Origin: Lacibacter sp. H375
GTDB lineage: Bacteria; Bacteroidota; Bacteroidia; Chitinophagales; Chitinophagaceae
DNA length: 64,000 bases
Direction of reading: 5' to 3'
NCBI RefSeq assembly: GCF_037892425.1
Contig: NZ_JBBKTT010000001.1
Span: 3,348,001-3,412,000 of the forward strand
Shown here: positions 45,857-58,768 of the stretch, in pieces
How positions within the stretch are numbered: the first letter of the stretch is position 1
Layout of the letters: the number at the start of each line of letters is the position of its first letter
Program-made: the position numbers and the translations under genes
Notes under the pieces: model-generated
What the model saw: the letters and a program-made list of their open reading frames with translations, nothing else
What the model was told of the DNA's origin: nothing
Database searches by the model: none

Positions 45857-45901
45857 GGCCGGTTGAGGATAAAGCGATATGCCAAACGCAACCGGCCTTT
45901 T
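45857..45901 (+). terminator. Terminator after the GH5 gene
   Basis: GGCCGGTTG (45857-45865) pairs exactly with CAACCGGCC (45889-45897) around a 23-base loop, followed by TTTT. It closes the transcript that starts at the GH31 gene. The GH74 gene probably has its own promoter. Confidence 0.8.
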
Positions 45902-45958
45902 CAACTTTGCAACAATTGTGATAACCCAATATTTTATAATAGAAAAAACTAAACGATC

Positions 45959-48900
45959 ATGCAGCATTTTAATCTATCCGGATACTTGTCAAATAGAGTA
46001 TCTCAGCAATCCAGAAAAAAATCAATTGCCTTATTATGCTTCGTTTTTTTAATTAGTCTGTTTCATTATGAAGTAAAGGCTCAAACATCAGGTTATACCT
46101 GGAAGAATGCACCTATTGGTGGGGGCGGTTTTGTAACAGGAATCGTTACTCATAAAACATCTGGCGACAGGTACTGCCGCACCGATGTAGGCGGGGCATA
46201 CCGTTGGGATGCTGCCAACAATAAATGGGTTCAGCTGCTCGACTGGATTAACGAGTCAGAGAATGGATTTATTGGGGTGGATGGTTTGGCGCTGGATCCG
46301 CAGAATGCAAACAATGTTTATATGCTCTGCGGTACTTCTTATATCAACAACGGAAGAACGGCCATATTGAAATCAACCGATAAGGGAAATACATTCACGT
46401 ATACAGATGTCACTTCCAAATTTAAAACGCACGGAAACGGGAACGGACGAGGCAACGGAGAACGTCTTGCTGTCGATCCCAAAAACAGCAACATATTATT
46501 CTGCGGAACCAGGGGCAATGGATTATGGAAAAGCACAGATGCCGGCGTTACCTGGAATCTTGCGTGGAATGCTGTAACAACCACTCCCAATGAAAACGGA
46601 ATATGCTTTGTACTTTTTGATCCCTCAGGCAGTGTGGTAAACGGAGCCAGTCAAACCATTTACATAGGCGTTTCACGCACCGGAGGTGGGAACATTTACA
46701 AGAGCACAAACGGAGGTACCAGCTTTACCGACATTACTCCCACTACCAGTTTTATGCCGCATAGGGCGGCGCTGCAGGGAACTACAATGTATGTAACTTA
46801 TGCAGATGGTGCAGGTCCGGCAGTTAATGGAGATGGAAAGTTATATAAGCTCAATACTTCTACAGGTGCATGGACAAACGTTACACCCGTTCATTCAAAG
46901 GATTATTCATACGGTGGCGTAAGTATCGACCCTACGAATGTTAATCGTGTGATAGTTTCCACCTGTGGTATGTATTGGAACAACCAGTTTGGTACAGGCT
47001 GGGGAGATTTTATTTTTATTACTACTGATGGAGGAGCGACCTGGACGCTTAAAAATGGCTCAAATGCCACCTATGATGCTAACGGTATGGAATGGTCCAG
47101 AGGGGGGGCGATTAACTGGATGGACTGCATCGAGTTTGACCAAGACAATCTTTTAAAAGTTCGGGTAATCGGCGGAGGTGGAGTATACACCTGTTCGGAT
47201 ATTACAGCCACAAATACATCCTGGAAATATGATGTGATCGGTATTGAAGAAACAGCATTTCTTGACGGCACAAGTATTCCCGGCGGACCGTTTATTTCTT
47301 CTTTCGGAGACGTATCAGGCTTTATGCATGAGCCGCTGACTTCTGCTCCTTCAACCAGACTTTCTCCTGCAGGTGGTTATAATAACCATAGTATTGCGTA
47401 TGCCGCCGGCAACACAAACAAAGTTGTAAGAATTGGTAATGGAGATAACATTGTTTATTATTCAAATGATAAGGGCAGCACATGGACAGGAGCTTCTTCA
47501 AATATGGGCGCATCGGGAAGAGTAGCTGTCAGCGCAGATGGAGGTACTATATTGCATTGCCCCGGAGGTTCCTCAACAACATACTATACCACTAACAATG
47601 GAGGAAACTGGTCGGCCTGCTCAGGTGTGTCGCTCGGAGATGTTGCTCCGGCAGCTGACCAGGTAAATTCAAATTATTTCTACATATTCCATCCATCAAC
47701 AGGGCAGATGTTCAGAAGCTCCAATAAAGGAGTGAGTTTTTCAGTAGCAGGCACGCCGGGTGCCTCAACAGCAAATCATCCGTGGGAATCTGTGTTGATA
47801 CGGACAGTGCCCGGTTTTGAAGGACATCTATGGGTTCCTCTTGGCCGCAACGGACTAAAATATTCAACTAACGCCGGAGCGGCTTATACTACAGTTTCAA
47901 ATGTAAGCTATTGCAAATCGATAGGGGTAGGAAAGACAATGCCCGGATCTAATTATCCTGCTGTTTTCATTTGGGGAACAGTGTCGGGTGTCACCGGCCT
48001 TTTCAGATCAACAGACCAGGGTGTTACATGGCTCAGGCTGAATGATGATGCCAACCAGTTTGCAGGAGCGCCATTGCTTATTGGAGATATGAACGTTGCC
48101 GGAAGAGTATTTATGAGTGCCGGCGGAGGAAGAGGTGTGATTTATTGGGAGCCTTCTGGTTCCTGCACACCAACTGCTATCACTCCGTACGTGCAGATTA
48201 ACGGTGGGGCATGGCAGCAAACCGCCAATGCTTCTTTAACTGCAGGAGGCACTGTCATGTTTGGCCCGCAACCTGTAACAGGAGGATCGTGGAACTGGAG
48301 CGGCCCGAATAATTTTAGCGCAACAACACGTGAAGTAACCATTTCAAATATTCAGGCTAACCAGGCAGGTAATTACGTAGCTACATATACCAATGACGGA
48401 GGATGCCAAAGCACACAGACCTTTAGTGTTACTGTGACAACAGCCGCCACAGGCTCCATACTGAGAGAATACTGGACATGTATTAACGGCAGTACAATTA
48501 GCAGTCTTACTTCCAATGTCAATTATCCAAACAATCCAACGGGTAGCGTGCAACTCACCAGTCTTGAAGGCCCTACAAACTGGACAAATAACTACGGTAC
48601 GAGAATACGTGGATATGTTCACCCTGCTACAAGCGGAAGCTATACGTTCTGGGTGGCCGGAAATGATAACACGGATTTGTACCTGAGTACAAGTGATAAT
48701 CCTGCTAATAGTTCAAGGATAGCTTATGTGAATGGTTCGACAAATTCAAGACAATGGAATAAGTATGCCTCACAACAATCTGTAACCATCAACCTCACTG
48801 CCGGACAGAAATACTACATCGAAGTCCTTCACAAGGAAGGTACTGGTGCAGATAATGTAGCTGTAGCATGGCAAGGCCCCGGTATTTCACAACAGATAAT

Positions 48901-49210
48901 TGCAGGAAGCTATCTTTCACCGTTTGTTCCGGCAGGCGGCGGTAATTCATCTGCCACTGTTAGTCTTAATGAAGATGAAATCAATCTTTATCCCAATCCA
49001 TCCAATAAGGGAAGGTTTACTGTTATCCTTCCGGAAACTTCAGAAAATGCGACAGTGAAAATTTTTGATAACCAGGGACGCATGGTTTATGAAAAGAGCA
49101 CTCAAGGCAATAAAAAAATTGAGATCGATTCGCAGCTTCAACCAGGGCTTTACATTGTGAGAATAAATTGTAAAGCATATAGTTTCACGAAAAGACTCAT
49201 TGTTAATTGA
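45959..49210 (+). CDS. GH74 xyloglucanase with PA14 domain and T9SS sorting tail
   Basis: The 1083-residue protein has a signal peptide (ends EVKAQ, residue ~42) and a two-propeller GH74 catalytic region (~45-740). Repeated ...KSTDGGTTW-type turns run through it (KSTDAGVTWN, ITTDGGATWT, RSTDQGVTWL). The likely catalytic Asps are Asp76 in RTDVGGAYRW and Asp451 in SFGDVSGFMHE. An Ig-like stretch and a PA14 domain (~835-985; RIRGYVHPATSGSYTFWVAGND) follow. The C-terminus is a type IX secretion sorting domain (INLYPNPSNKGRFTV to KRLIVN). GH74 enzymes cut xyloglucan backbones. T9SS export means release or attachment at the cell surface, a second endo-xyloglucanase beside the BACON-GH5 lipoprotein. 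Confidence 0.93.
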   Translation: MQHFNLSGYLSNRVSQQSRKKSIALLCFVFLISLFHYEVKAQTSGYTWKNAPIGGGGFVTGIVTHKTSGDRYCRTDVGGAYRWDAANNKWVQLLDWINESENGFIGVDGLALDPQNANNVYMLCGTSYINNGRTAILKSTDKGNTFTYTDVTSKFKTHGNGNGRGNGERLAVDPKNSNILFCGTRGNGLWKSTDAGVTWNLAWNAVTTTPNENGICFVLFDPSGSVVNGASQTIYIGVSRTGGGNIYKSTNGGTSFTDITPTTSFMPHRAALQGTTMYVTYADGAGPAVNGDGKLYKLNTSTGAWTNVTPVHSKDYSYGGVSIDPTNVNRVIVSTCGMYWNNQFGTGWGDFIFITTDGGATWTLKNGSNATYDANGMEWSRGGAINWMDCIEFDQDNLLKVRVIGGGGVYTCSDITATNTSWKYDVIGIEETAFLDGTSIPGGPFISSFGDVSGFMHEPLTSAPSTRLSPAGGYNNHSIAYAAGNTNKVVRIGNGDNIVYYSNDKGSTWTGASSNMGASGRVAVSADGGTILHCPGGSSTTYYTTNNGGNWSACSGVSLGDVAPAADQVNSNYFYIFHPSTGQMFRSSNKGVSFSVAGTPGASTANHPWESVLIRTVPGFEGHLWVPLGRNGLKYSTNAGAAYTTVSNVSYCKSIGVGKTMPGSNYPAVFIWGTVSGVTGLFRSTDQGVTWLRLNDDANQFAGAPLLIGDMNVAGRVFMSAGGGRGVIYWEPSGSCTPTAITPYVQINGGAWQQTANASLTAGGTVMFGPQPVTGGSWNWSGPNNFSATTREVTISNIQANQAGNYVATYTNDGGCQSTQTFSVTVTTAATGSILREYWTCINGSTISSLTSNVNYPNNPTGSVQLTSLEGPTNWTNNYGTRIRGYVHPATSGSYTFWVAGNDNTDLYLSTSDNPANSSRIAYVNGSTNSRQWNKYASQQSVTINLTAGQKYYIEVLHKEGTGADNVAVAWQGPGISQQIIAGSYLSPFVPAGGGNSSATVSLNEDEINLYPNPSNKGRFTVILPETSENATVKIFDNQGRMVYEKSTQGNKKIEIDSQLQPGLYIVRINCKAYSFTKRLIVN

Positions 49211-49226
49211 TAAATCTTCTTCAATC

Positions 49227-49265
49227 ACCTGGAATTCTTCAATAAAAGCATTCCAGGTTTATTAT
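49227..49265 (+). terminator. Terminator after the GH74 gene
   Basis: ACCTGGAAT (49227-49235) pairs exactly with ATTCCAGGT (49250-49258), 17 bp after the GH74 stop. TTATTAT follows, a moderate T tail. Confidence 0.65.
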
Positions 49266-49430
49266 ACAAAACAATACCATTAAAAATAGTTCGATTGATG
49301 ATGCTAAAAATGTGGATGTCGAAAAAAGAAGTTGAGCAAAAATTTTCTTGCGTAAATGTTACTGCCGGTTAAACACCTGCAGTGCGTTGAAAACAGAAAA
49401 ACGAGGTTGAAGTTTCTTAAGTACAAATAA

Positions 49431-52292
<2,862 letters not shown>

Positions 52293-52334
52293 ATCAACGT
52301 TCAACCGGTTCCGGAATAATTCTTAAAGAAAAAT

Positions 52335-54266
52335 ATGAAATCGAAATTAATTGTAACTGTTTGTATCCTGTTTTGTCATTCACTTTTTGCACAGGTTACT
52401 AAATTGGAAAGTCCTGACAAATCCATCGTACTAAATGTATTCTTATCAGCTTCCGGTAAAATTCAATACAGCATAAAAAAATCCGGCGCCAGCGTTATTG
52501 AACCTTCGGCTTTGGGTGTTATGATGAAAGGGCATGATTTTACACAAGGCATGAAGTTATTGACGACATCAAAACCGGTGCGTATAACAGATAGTTATCA
52601 AACGAAGAATGCAAAAAAAAGCAACATTGTTTACCAGGCCAATCAACTGGTACTGTCTTTTACTAATGAAGAAAAGAAAAAAATGGAAATCATTTTCCGG
52701 TTGTCAAACGATGGTGTTGCTTTCCGGTATTCTTTTCCCTGGATAAAAAATAAGGAGACAATTATTGGAGAACATTCCTCTTTTACATTTGATAAAAATG
52801 CTAAAGCCTGGCTGCAACCAATGAGTGAAGCAAAAACAGGTTGGCAAAAAGTTCATCCATCTTATGAAGAACATTACTTGCAGGATATTGTTGTTGGCAC
52901 AGTGTCGCCGTTAAAATCAGGTTGGGTGTATCCGGCTTTATTTAAAACAAATAATACTTGGGTGCTGATTACAGAAGCAGCACTTGATGGTGCTTACTGT
53001 GGTACAAGATTAATTAACGACTCTGCTTCGTCTGTTTATTCAATTGGCTTTGCCGATCCCAGGGAAGTGTTTACAGGTGGCGGTTATTTGCCACAAAACA
53101 ACAAGCCATGGCTTACACCGTGGCGCATTATAACAATAGGCAGTTTGAAAACAATTGCAGAATCAACATTGGGTACAGATCTGGCACCAAAAGCTATTGC
53201 GATAGATCATTCATTTATTAAACCAGGCAAAGCATCCTGGAGTTGGATAAACAGCAAAGATGACAATATCATTTTCAGTGAACAAAAAAAATACATTGAC
53301 TATGCTGCTGATATGCATTGGCAATATTGCCTGGTAGATGCTGCCTGGGATGCTAAGATTGGATATGACAGCATAAAAATTCTGAGTGACTACGCTGCTA
53401 AGAAAAATGTTGCATTGCTATTATGGTATAATTCAGCAGGCGATTGGAATACGGTAACCTATACTCCAAAAGATAAGTTGCTGACGAAAGAAGGAAGGGA
53501 AAAAGAATTCAGTCGTATTCAGGCAATGGGTATTAAAGGTGTAAAGATTGATTTCTTTGGTGGCGATGGACAAAGTATGATTGAATACTACATTGACATT
53601 TTGAATGATGCCGCAAAATATAAGCTGCTTGTAAACTTTCACGGCGCAACATTACCAAGAGGATGGCAAAAAACATATCCTCATCTTATGACAACCGAAG
53701 CAATTTATGGAATGGAGATGGTAACATTTGATCAGAGTGCAGCAGATAAGCAGGCCAACCATTGCGCTATGTTGCCGTTTACGAGAAACGCATTCGATCC
53801 AATGGATTTTACACCGATGAATCTTACGGGGCTTACATCATCTAATTGTATAAGGAGAACAACTCCTGCATTTGAACTTGCACTTTCAGTTCTATTCTTA
53901 TCAGGCATACAACATTATGCCCAGGCACCGGAAGGGATGGGGAATGTTCCAAAAGATGTAAAACTCTTTTTGAAAACAATTCCTGATTATTGGGATGATG
54001 TAAAATTTTTAGAAGGATTTCCAGGAAAGTATGCTGTGATTGCCAGGCGTAGCGGTAACAAATGGTACATAGCAGGCATAAATGGAACAACAGACGAGAA
54101 GAAACTAAGTGTTGACCTTACTGCATTTAAGAAAAGCAAAGTAACTCTTTTCACAGATGGTGAAAAGGGAATGCTGTTCTCAAAAACTGAAATGAACACA
54201 CTCAAAAATAAGAAAGTGAATATTACATTAAATGGAAATGGTGGTTTTGTAATGGTGCTTGAATGA
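52335..54266 (+). CDS. GH97 glycoside hydrolase, retaining type
   Basis: The 643-residue protein has a signal peptide (ends LFAQ, residue 20), an N-terminal beta-sandwich and a barrel typical of GH97. GVKIDFFGGDGQ places Asp406 where retaining GH97 alpha-galactosidases have their nucleophile. Inverting SusB-type alpha-glucosidases use two Glu instead. TTEAIYGMEM (453-462) holds the probable acid/base Glu. An alpha-galactosidase or beta-L-arabinopyranosidase-like activity is therefore favoured. Common xyloglucan has beta-linked galactose, so the substrate here is uncertain. It could be a rarer side chain, or a co-occurring polysaccharide. It sits between the double esterase and the second GH31 genes. 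Confidence 0.9.
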   Translation: MKSKLIVTVCILFCHSLFAQVTKLESPDKSIVLNVFLSASGKIQYSIKKSGASVIEPSALGVMMKGHDFTQGMKLLTTSKPVRITDSYQTKNAKKSNIVYQANQLVLSFTNEEKKKMEIIFRLSNDGVAFRYSFPWIKNKETIIGEHSSFTFDKNAKAWLQPMSEAKTGWQKVHPSYEEHYLQDIVVGTVSPLKSGWVYPALFKTNNTWVLITEAALDGAYCGTRLINDSASSVYSIGFADPREVFTGGGYLPQNNKPWLTPWRIITIGSLKTIAESTLGTDLAPKAIAIDHSFIKPGKASWSWINSKDDNIIFSEQKKYIDYAADMHWQYCLVDAAWDAKIGYDSIKILSDYAAKKNVALLLWYNSAGDWNTVTYTPKDKLLTKEGREKEFSRIQAMGIKGVKIDFFGGDGQSMIEYYIDILNDAAKYKLLVNFHGATLPRGWQKTYPHLMTTEAIYGMEMVTFDQSAADKQANHCAMLPFTRNAFDPMDFTPMNLTGLTSSNCIRRTTPAFELALSVLFLSGIQHYAQAPEGMGNVPKDVKLFLKTIPDYWDDVKFLEGFPGKYAVIARRSGNKWYIAGINGTTDEKKLSVDLTAFKKSKVTLFTDGEKGMLFSKTEMNTLKNKKVNITLNGNGGFVMVLE

Positions 54267-54428
54267 GCGTGAAAGGAAATGATTACGGGGATATGAGAGT
54301 TTAACGATACTGCAAAAACGCATCATTTGAAAAATGTTTGGTTAGAATTTAACCGAATAAACAAGCAGCCTGGTATAAAAATATAATTAAAATATTGTTG
54401 CATATAACAAAAAGAACAATCTCAAAAA

Positions 54429-56852
54429 ATGAAGAGAATTGCATACTTGGGAATCTTTCATTTGCTGATTACAATCAGTACTGCTAATGCACAGGATTAC
54501 AACATTACTGAAACTGGTATTAATACAGCAATTAATGGTGTTAACATAGAAGTTCAGTTCTATGCGCCATCAATAGTAAGAATTACAAAATATCCAACAG
54601 GAGCTAAGTTTGAAAAACAAAGCCTTGCTGTGATAAAATTTCCGGAAAGGGTTTTATTTACCACAAAGAAAAACAAACATGAACTGTTGCTGAAAAGTAA
54701 AGCGATAAATATTAAGATAAACCTTAAAACAGGTGAGATTAATTATTTATCAGGGTCGTCAGTACAACTTCTCAAAGAAAAATCCGGTGGCACTTCGTTC
54801 AAAGAAATAATTGATGCTGGTGAAAAATCCTATTCTGTTTCACAGTCGTTTGAATTGGAAAAAGCAGAAGCTATTTATGGGTTAGGCCAGCAACATGATG
54901 GCAAAATGAGTAAACGAAATGTGAAACTAAGAATGGTGCAGGGAAACCTGGATGATTACATTCCTTTCTTCCAATCAGTAAAGGGTTATGGTTTGTTTTG
55001 GGATAATTATTCTCCAACACTTTTTGAAGACAACCAGGATAGCACCGTCTTTAAATCGGACGTGGCTGAAGGAGTGGATTATTATTTTATGTATGGAGGC
55101 AATGCAGATGCTGTTATTGGCTGTATGCGTAACCTCACCGGGCAGGCACCCATGTTTCCTTTATGGACCTATGGTTTCTGGCAAAGCCGGGAACGATACA
55201 AAAGCCAGGAAGAGCTGGTGGATGTAGTAAAAAAATATCGGGATTTGAAAGTTCCACTTGATGGGATCATTCAGGACTGGCAATATTGGGGGAATAATTA
55301 TTTGTGGAATGCAATGGAATTTTTAAACCCCGGTTTTCCTGATCCACAGAAAATGGTAGATGATGTGCATGCTCACAATGCTCATGCAATTATTTCTATA
55401 TGGAGTTCTTTTGGGCCAATGACAAAGCAATATAAAGAACTCAACAAAATGAATGCATTGTTCAATTTTCGCACATGGCCTTCATCTGGTGTGGAAACAT
55501 TTCCGCCCAAAATGGATTATCCCTCCGGTGTTAAAGTGTATGATGCATTTAATCCTGCCGCCCGTGACCTTTATTGGAAATACCTGAATGAGGGCATTTT
55601 TAAGTTGGGCATGGATGGTTGGTGGATGGACTCATCCGAGCCTGACCATTTAGATGAAAAAAAAGAAGACTATGATGAGAAAACCTATTTAGGCTCGTTT
55701 CGTAAGGTTCGCAACGCTTATCCATTAATGTCTGTAGGCGGGGTGTACCAACATCAGCGCCAAGTATCTTCACAAAAAAGAGTTTTTATTCTTACCCGCT
55801 CTGCATTTGCCGGTCAACAGCGTTATGGTGCCAATACCTGGTCGGGTGATACAAAAGCATCCTGGAAAAATTTTAAAAACCAAATATCGTGCGGACTTAA
55901 TTTTTCGCTTTCAGGCATACCTTATTGGAATAGTGATATTGGCGGATTTTTTTTATGGGATTATAAAAGCCCACTTCAAGACCCTGATTACAGAGAAATG
56001 CATGCTCGTTGGATACAGTTCGGCACTTTTTGTCCAATGATGCGTTCTCATGGCGAAGGGTATCCCCGTGAAATTTACCAGTTTGGTGCAAAAGGAAATC
56101 CTACTTATGATGCAATAGAAAAGTATATTAATCTTCGCTATCTGCTCCTTCCTTATATCTACTCAAACTCCTGGCTGGTTACATCCAGCCAATCCAGTAT
56201 GATGAGAGCACTGATGATGGATTTCTCTAAGGATAAAAAGGCGCTTGACATAAATGATGAATATCTTTTTGGGAAGTCCTTCCTGGTATGCCCGGTTACC
56301 CAACCAATGTATTGGAAAACAGAACGGCGTAATAATGACTCGGTAAAAGTGGTTGACTATAGTACCATTAGAGAAAAAGAAGTGTACCTGCCAAAAGGAA
56401 CAGACTGGTACGACTTCTGGACCGGAGAAAAATTTACAGGCGGACAGACTGTTTTAAAAAAAGTACCACTGGATATTTTGCCATTGTATGTAAAAGCAGG
56501 GTCAATAGTACCTCTGGGATCTAATGTCCAGTTTGCAACTGAAAAGAAATGGGACAGCCTGGAAATAAGGATTTACAAAGGCACTGATGGCAACTTTACA
56601 TTGTATGAAGATGAAAATGATAATTACAATTATGAAAAAGGAATGTATTCAACCATTCAATTTCATTGGAACGATGCTAAAAAAACACTTACAATAGATA
56701 AACAGAAGGGTAGCTTTCCCGGCATGTTGAAGAACCGGGTGTTTAATATTGTTATAGTAGATTCTAATAAAGGTAATGGCGATCGTTTATCTAATAAGTA
56801 TGATAAAACGATCAACTACAATCAAAACAAAGTGGTAATAAACTTCAAATAA
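54429..56852 (+). CDS. GH31 alpha-xylosidase-like enzyme without PA14
   Basis: The 807-residue protein has a signal peptide (ends ANAQ, residue 22) and a GH31 barrel with nucleophile Asp401 in WWMDSSEPD and acid/base Asp474 in WSGDTKASW. Around the active site it resembles the PA14-containing GH31 at 35.1 kb (GFWQSRERYK, LTRSAFAGQQRYGANTW), but no PA14 domain is inserted. The two are therefore paralogues of one subgroup with different access to substrate. It could remove xylose from shorter oligosaccharides, or act on another alpha-glycoside. The region after its stop contains a fragment of an esterase gene. Confidence 0.9.
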   Translation: MKRIAYLGIFHLLITISTANAQDYNITETGINTAINGVNIEVQFYAPSIVRITKYPTGAKFEKQSLAVIKFPERVLFTTKKNKHELLLKSKAINIKINLKTGEINYLSGSSVQLLKEKSGGTSFKEIIDAGEKSYSVSQSFELEKAEAIYGLGQQHDGKMSKRNVKLRMVQGNLDDYIPFFQSVKGYGLFWDNYSPTLFEDNQDSTVFKSDVAEGVDYYFMYGGNADAVIGCMRNLTGQAPMFPLWTYGFWQSRERYKSQEELVDVVKKYRDLKVPLDGIIQDWQYWGNNYLWNAMEFLNPGFPDPQKMVDDVHAHNAHAIISIWSSFGPMTKQYKELNKMNALFNFRTWPSSGVETFPPKMDYPSGVKVYDAFNPAARDLYWKYLNEGIFKLGMDGWWMDSSEPDHLDEKKEDYDEKTYLGSFRKVRNAYPLMSVGGVYQHQRQVSSQKRVFILTRSAFAGQQRYGANTWSGDTKASWKNFKNQISCGLNFSLSGIPYWNSDIGGFFLWDYKSPLQDPDYREMHARWIQFGTFCPMMRSHGEGYPREIYQFGAKGNPTYDAIEKYINLRYLLLPYIYSNSWLVTSSQSSMMRALMMDFSKDKKALDINDEYLFGKSFLVCPVTQPMYWKTERRNNDSVKVVDYSTIREKEVYLPKGTDWYDFWTGEKFTGGQTVLKKVPLDILPLYVKAGSIVPLGSNVQFATEKKWDSLEIRIYKGTDGNFTLYEDENDNYNYEKGMYSTIQFHWNDAKKTLTIDKQKGSFPGMLKNRVFNIVIVDSNKGNGDRLSNKYDKTINYNQNKVVINFK

Positions 56853-56873
56853 TATTTACCGGTTTATAATAGA

Positions 56874-56932
56874 GTAATCTTCCGTTTTAATTTGTGCAGT
56901 TAGCAAATTACATGAAAACAAAACCGCTTCCA
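56874..56932 (+). pseudogene. Fragment of a second CE20-like esterase gene
   Basis: These 59 bases match 51730-51788 inside the double esterase gene at 53 positions. Read in the esterase frame, five of the six differences are third-position and silent; the sixth changes a Leu codon to TAA. The fragment encodes [14 protein letters not shown], then ends in stop codons. Silent-only drift shows that it came from a once-functional paralogous gene, not from recent duplication of this one. The rest of that gene is gone, and an acyltransferase gene begins 35 bp later. Confidence 0.85.
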
Positions 56933-56966
56933 TAATAAAAATTGCACCCCATAACAAAACGGCCTT

Positions 56967-58103
56967 ATGCCCCCAATAAGATATTACAAACCTGAACTAG
57001 ACTTGCTTCGCTTTTGTGCATTTCTATTTGTGTTTTTTACACATCGAATGGACCTTGCACCAATTGACCCTTCACAATATTATTGGGGACATCATATCAG
57101 TTTGGTTGGAGTTTATGGAGTTCCACTCTTCTTTTTTCTAAGTGCATTTTTAATAACAGAATTACTTACTAAGGAACATGAGCAATTTGGGAAAATCAAT
57201 ATCAGATCTTTTTACATAAGACGCATTCTTCGCATTTGGCCATTGTATTTTACTTTCTTTTTTGGGATGGTATTAGTTACACAGTTTTCAGACAAATTCG
57301 GGCATATTACACCCGGAACACAACTTGCATTTAGTTTATTTTCCGGCAACTGGTATATTAGTTTTAATCAATGGCTTTCGTCTTATCCTATTAATCCGCT
57401 TTGGAGCATTTCTGTTGAAGAACAACTTTACATTTTACTTCCGTTAGTTGTATTTTATGCAGGCAAAAGAGGGTTAAAAATTTTTTCATTTCTGGCACTC
57501 CTGGCAGCTTACGCCACTATTATTTACTATGCTCAAAAGCCCACAAAAGGATTTAGCGGCGAATGGACAAACAGCTTTGTGCAATTTCAATTTTTTGCAG
57601 CAGGAATTCTTCTCTCCGTTTATTTAAAGGGATGGCAACCAAAATGGCATGTAGTTCCAAGAATTGCAATGTTTTTTGCAGGACTGGTATGTTGGTTGTT
57701 AGCCTCAATTGTTTGTGGAATTCATGCAGATGCTCCACACCTCTCAACTATTTCACAAGCTATTGCTGGTTGGTTTTTGATACTTGCCGGAGTTGTACTG
57801 TTTTTTCTGTCGTTGTATGGAGCTTCGTCAAAATATATGCCACCTGCATTGGTGTACCTCGGTCGTATATCTTATGGCATGTACATTTTTCATATCACCA
57901 TGTTTTGGCTGGTATATCAAATATTTAAAGAGGAACTGGCATCTTTTAGTACAATGATTGGTTTGTATGAATGGAAAAACAATATTGGCTTTATTATCGC
58001 CTTCCTTGCTACTGTAATTATATCATTGTTGTCGTATAGATTTTTTGAAAAGCCATTTCTACAGTTGAAAAGGAGATTTACGTTTATTCCTTCAAGGGAT
58101 TAG
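56967..58103 (+). CDS. Acyltransferase family 3 (OafA-like) membrane protein
   Basis: The 378-residue protein has about ten membrane helices. The family motif R-x10-H appears as Arg15 and His26 in LLRFCAFLFVFFTHR. PLWSISVEEQLYILLP holds the conserved Ser-Val-Glu-Glu segment, and FFEKPFLQLKRR closes the chain. Acyltransferase-3 proteins move acetyl or other acyl groups across the membrane onto surface polysaccharides or lipids. Inside a polysaccharide-breakdown locus this is unexpected. It may modify the cell's own glycans, or be a recent insertion, since it stands beside a broken esterase gene. No SGNH domain is fused to it. Confidence 0.9.
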   Translation: MPPIRYYKPELDLLRFCAFLFVFFTHRMDLAPIDPSQYYWGHHISLVGVYGVPLFFFLSAFLITELLTKEHEQFGKINIRSFYIRRILRIWPLYFTFFFGMVLVTQFSDKFGHITPGTQLAFSLFSGNWYISFNQWLSSYPINPLWSISVEEQLYILLPLVVFYAGKRGLKIFSFLALLAAYATIIYYAQKPTKGFSGEWTNSFVQFQFFAAGILLSVYLKGWQPKWHVVPRIAMFFAGLVCWLLASIVCGIHADAPHLSTISQAIAGWFLILAGVVLFFLSLYGASSKYMPPALVYLGRISYGMYIFHITMFWLVYQIFKEELASFSTMIGLYEWKNNIGFIIAFLATVIISLLSYRFFEKPFLQLKRRFTFIPSRD

Positions 58104-58201
58104 TTTGATGACGCATGGAGTAGGTTTGATAAGAAGCATTGCATAGAACGCTCTTGAATTTAGGAACACACTAAATAAATTAACTGTCTAACTTAAAAGA
58201 T

Positions 58202-58735
58202 ATGAATACTCAAAATGCTGTCAAGACACACTTTTTTTTAATGATCTTAATGTTTGTTTCAAGTGTGTCAAAGTCGCAAACTGCAAGCACTTTTAAACTG
58301 ATCAGCTCAGCTTTCGAAGACGGGAAGCCTATCCCTGCTAAATATACATGCGATAGCTTAAATATATCACCACCACTTAGTTGGATGGGAATTCCTCAAA
58401 AAACGAAAAGCTTTGCAATAATTATGGATGATCCGGACGCACCAATGGGTACCTGGGTACATTGGGTAATTTATAATATACCAGGCACAGTAACTAGTCT
58501 TGAAGAGAAATTAAGCGTCCAAAAAATCAAAGCGACAGAGGGTTTGAATAGTTGGAATAAAAAGGGATACAATGGTCCTTGTCCCCCGTATGGAACGCAT
58601 CAGTATAATTTCAAATTATTTGCTTTGGATGAAACCTTAACATCAAAAGATGGGATGACCAAAGCTGATCTGCTGGAGGCACTGAAAGGTCATATACTTA
58701 GTGAGACTACATTAAACGGCTTATTCAGGAATTAA
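58202..58735 (+). CDS. YbhB/YbcL-type PEBP (Raf kinase inhibitor-like) protein
   Basis: The 177-residue protein has a signal peptide (ends SKSQ, about residue 26). It carries the PEBP fold signatures FEDGKPIPAKYTCDSLNISPPLSW, then IMDDPDAPMGTWVHWVIYNIP and NGPCPPYGTHQYNFKLFALD. These form the ligand pocket of the phosphatidylethanolamine-binding family. Bacterial members have no firm physiological role. It has no known link to xyloglucan and probably entered the locus with the acyltransferase gene, from which it is 98 bp away. Confidence 0.92.
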   Translation: MNTQNAVKTHFFLMILMFVSSVSKSQTASTFKLISSAFEDGKPIPAKYTCDSLNISPPLSWMGIPQKTKSFAIIMDDPDAPMGTWVHWVIYNIPGTVTSLEEKLSVQKIKATEGLNSWNKKGYNGPCPPYGTHQYNFKLFALDETLTSKDGMTKADLLEALKGHILSETTLNGLFRN

Positions 58736-58768
58736 TAAATTGACGGAATTCAATTCAGATAGAAAAGT

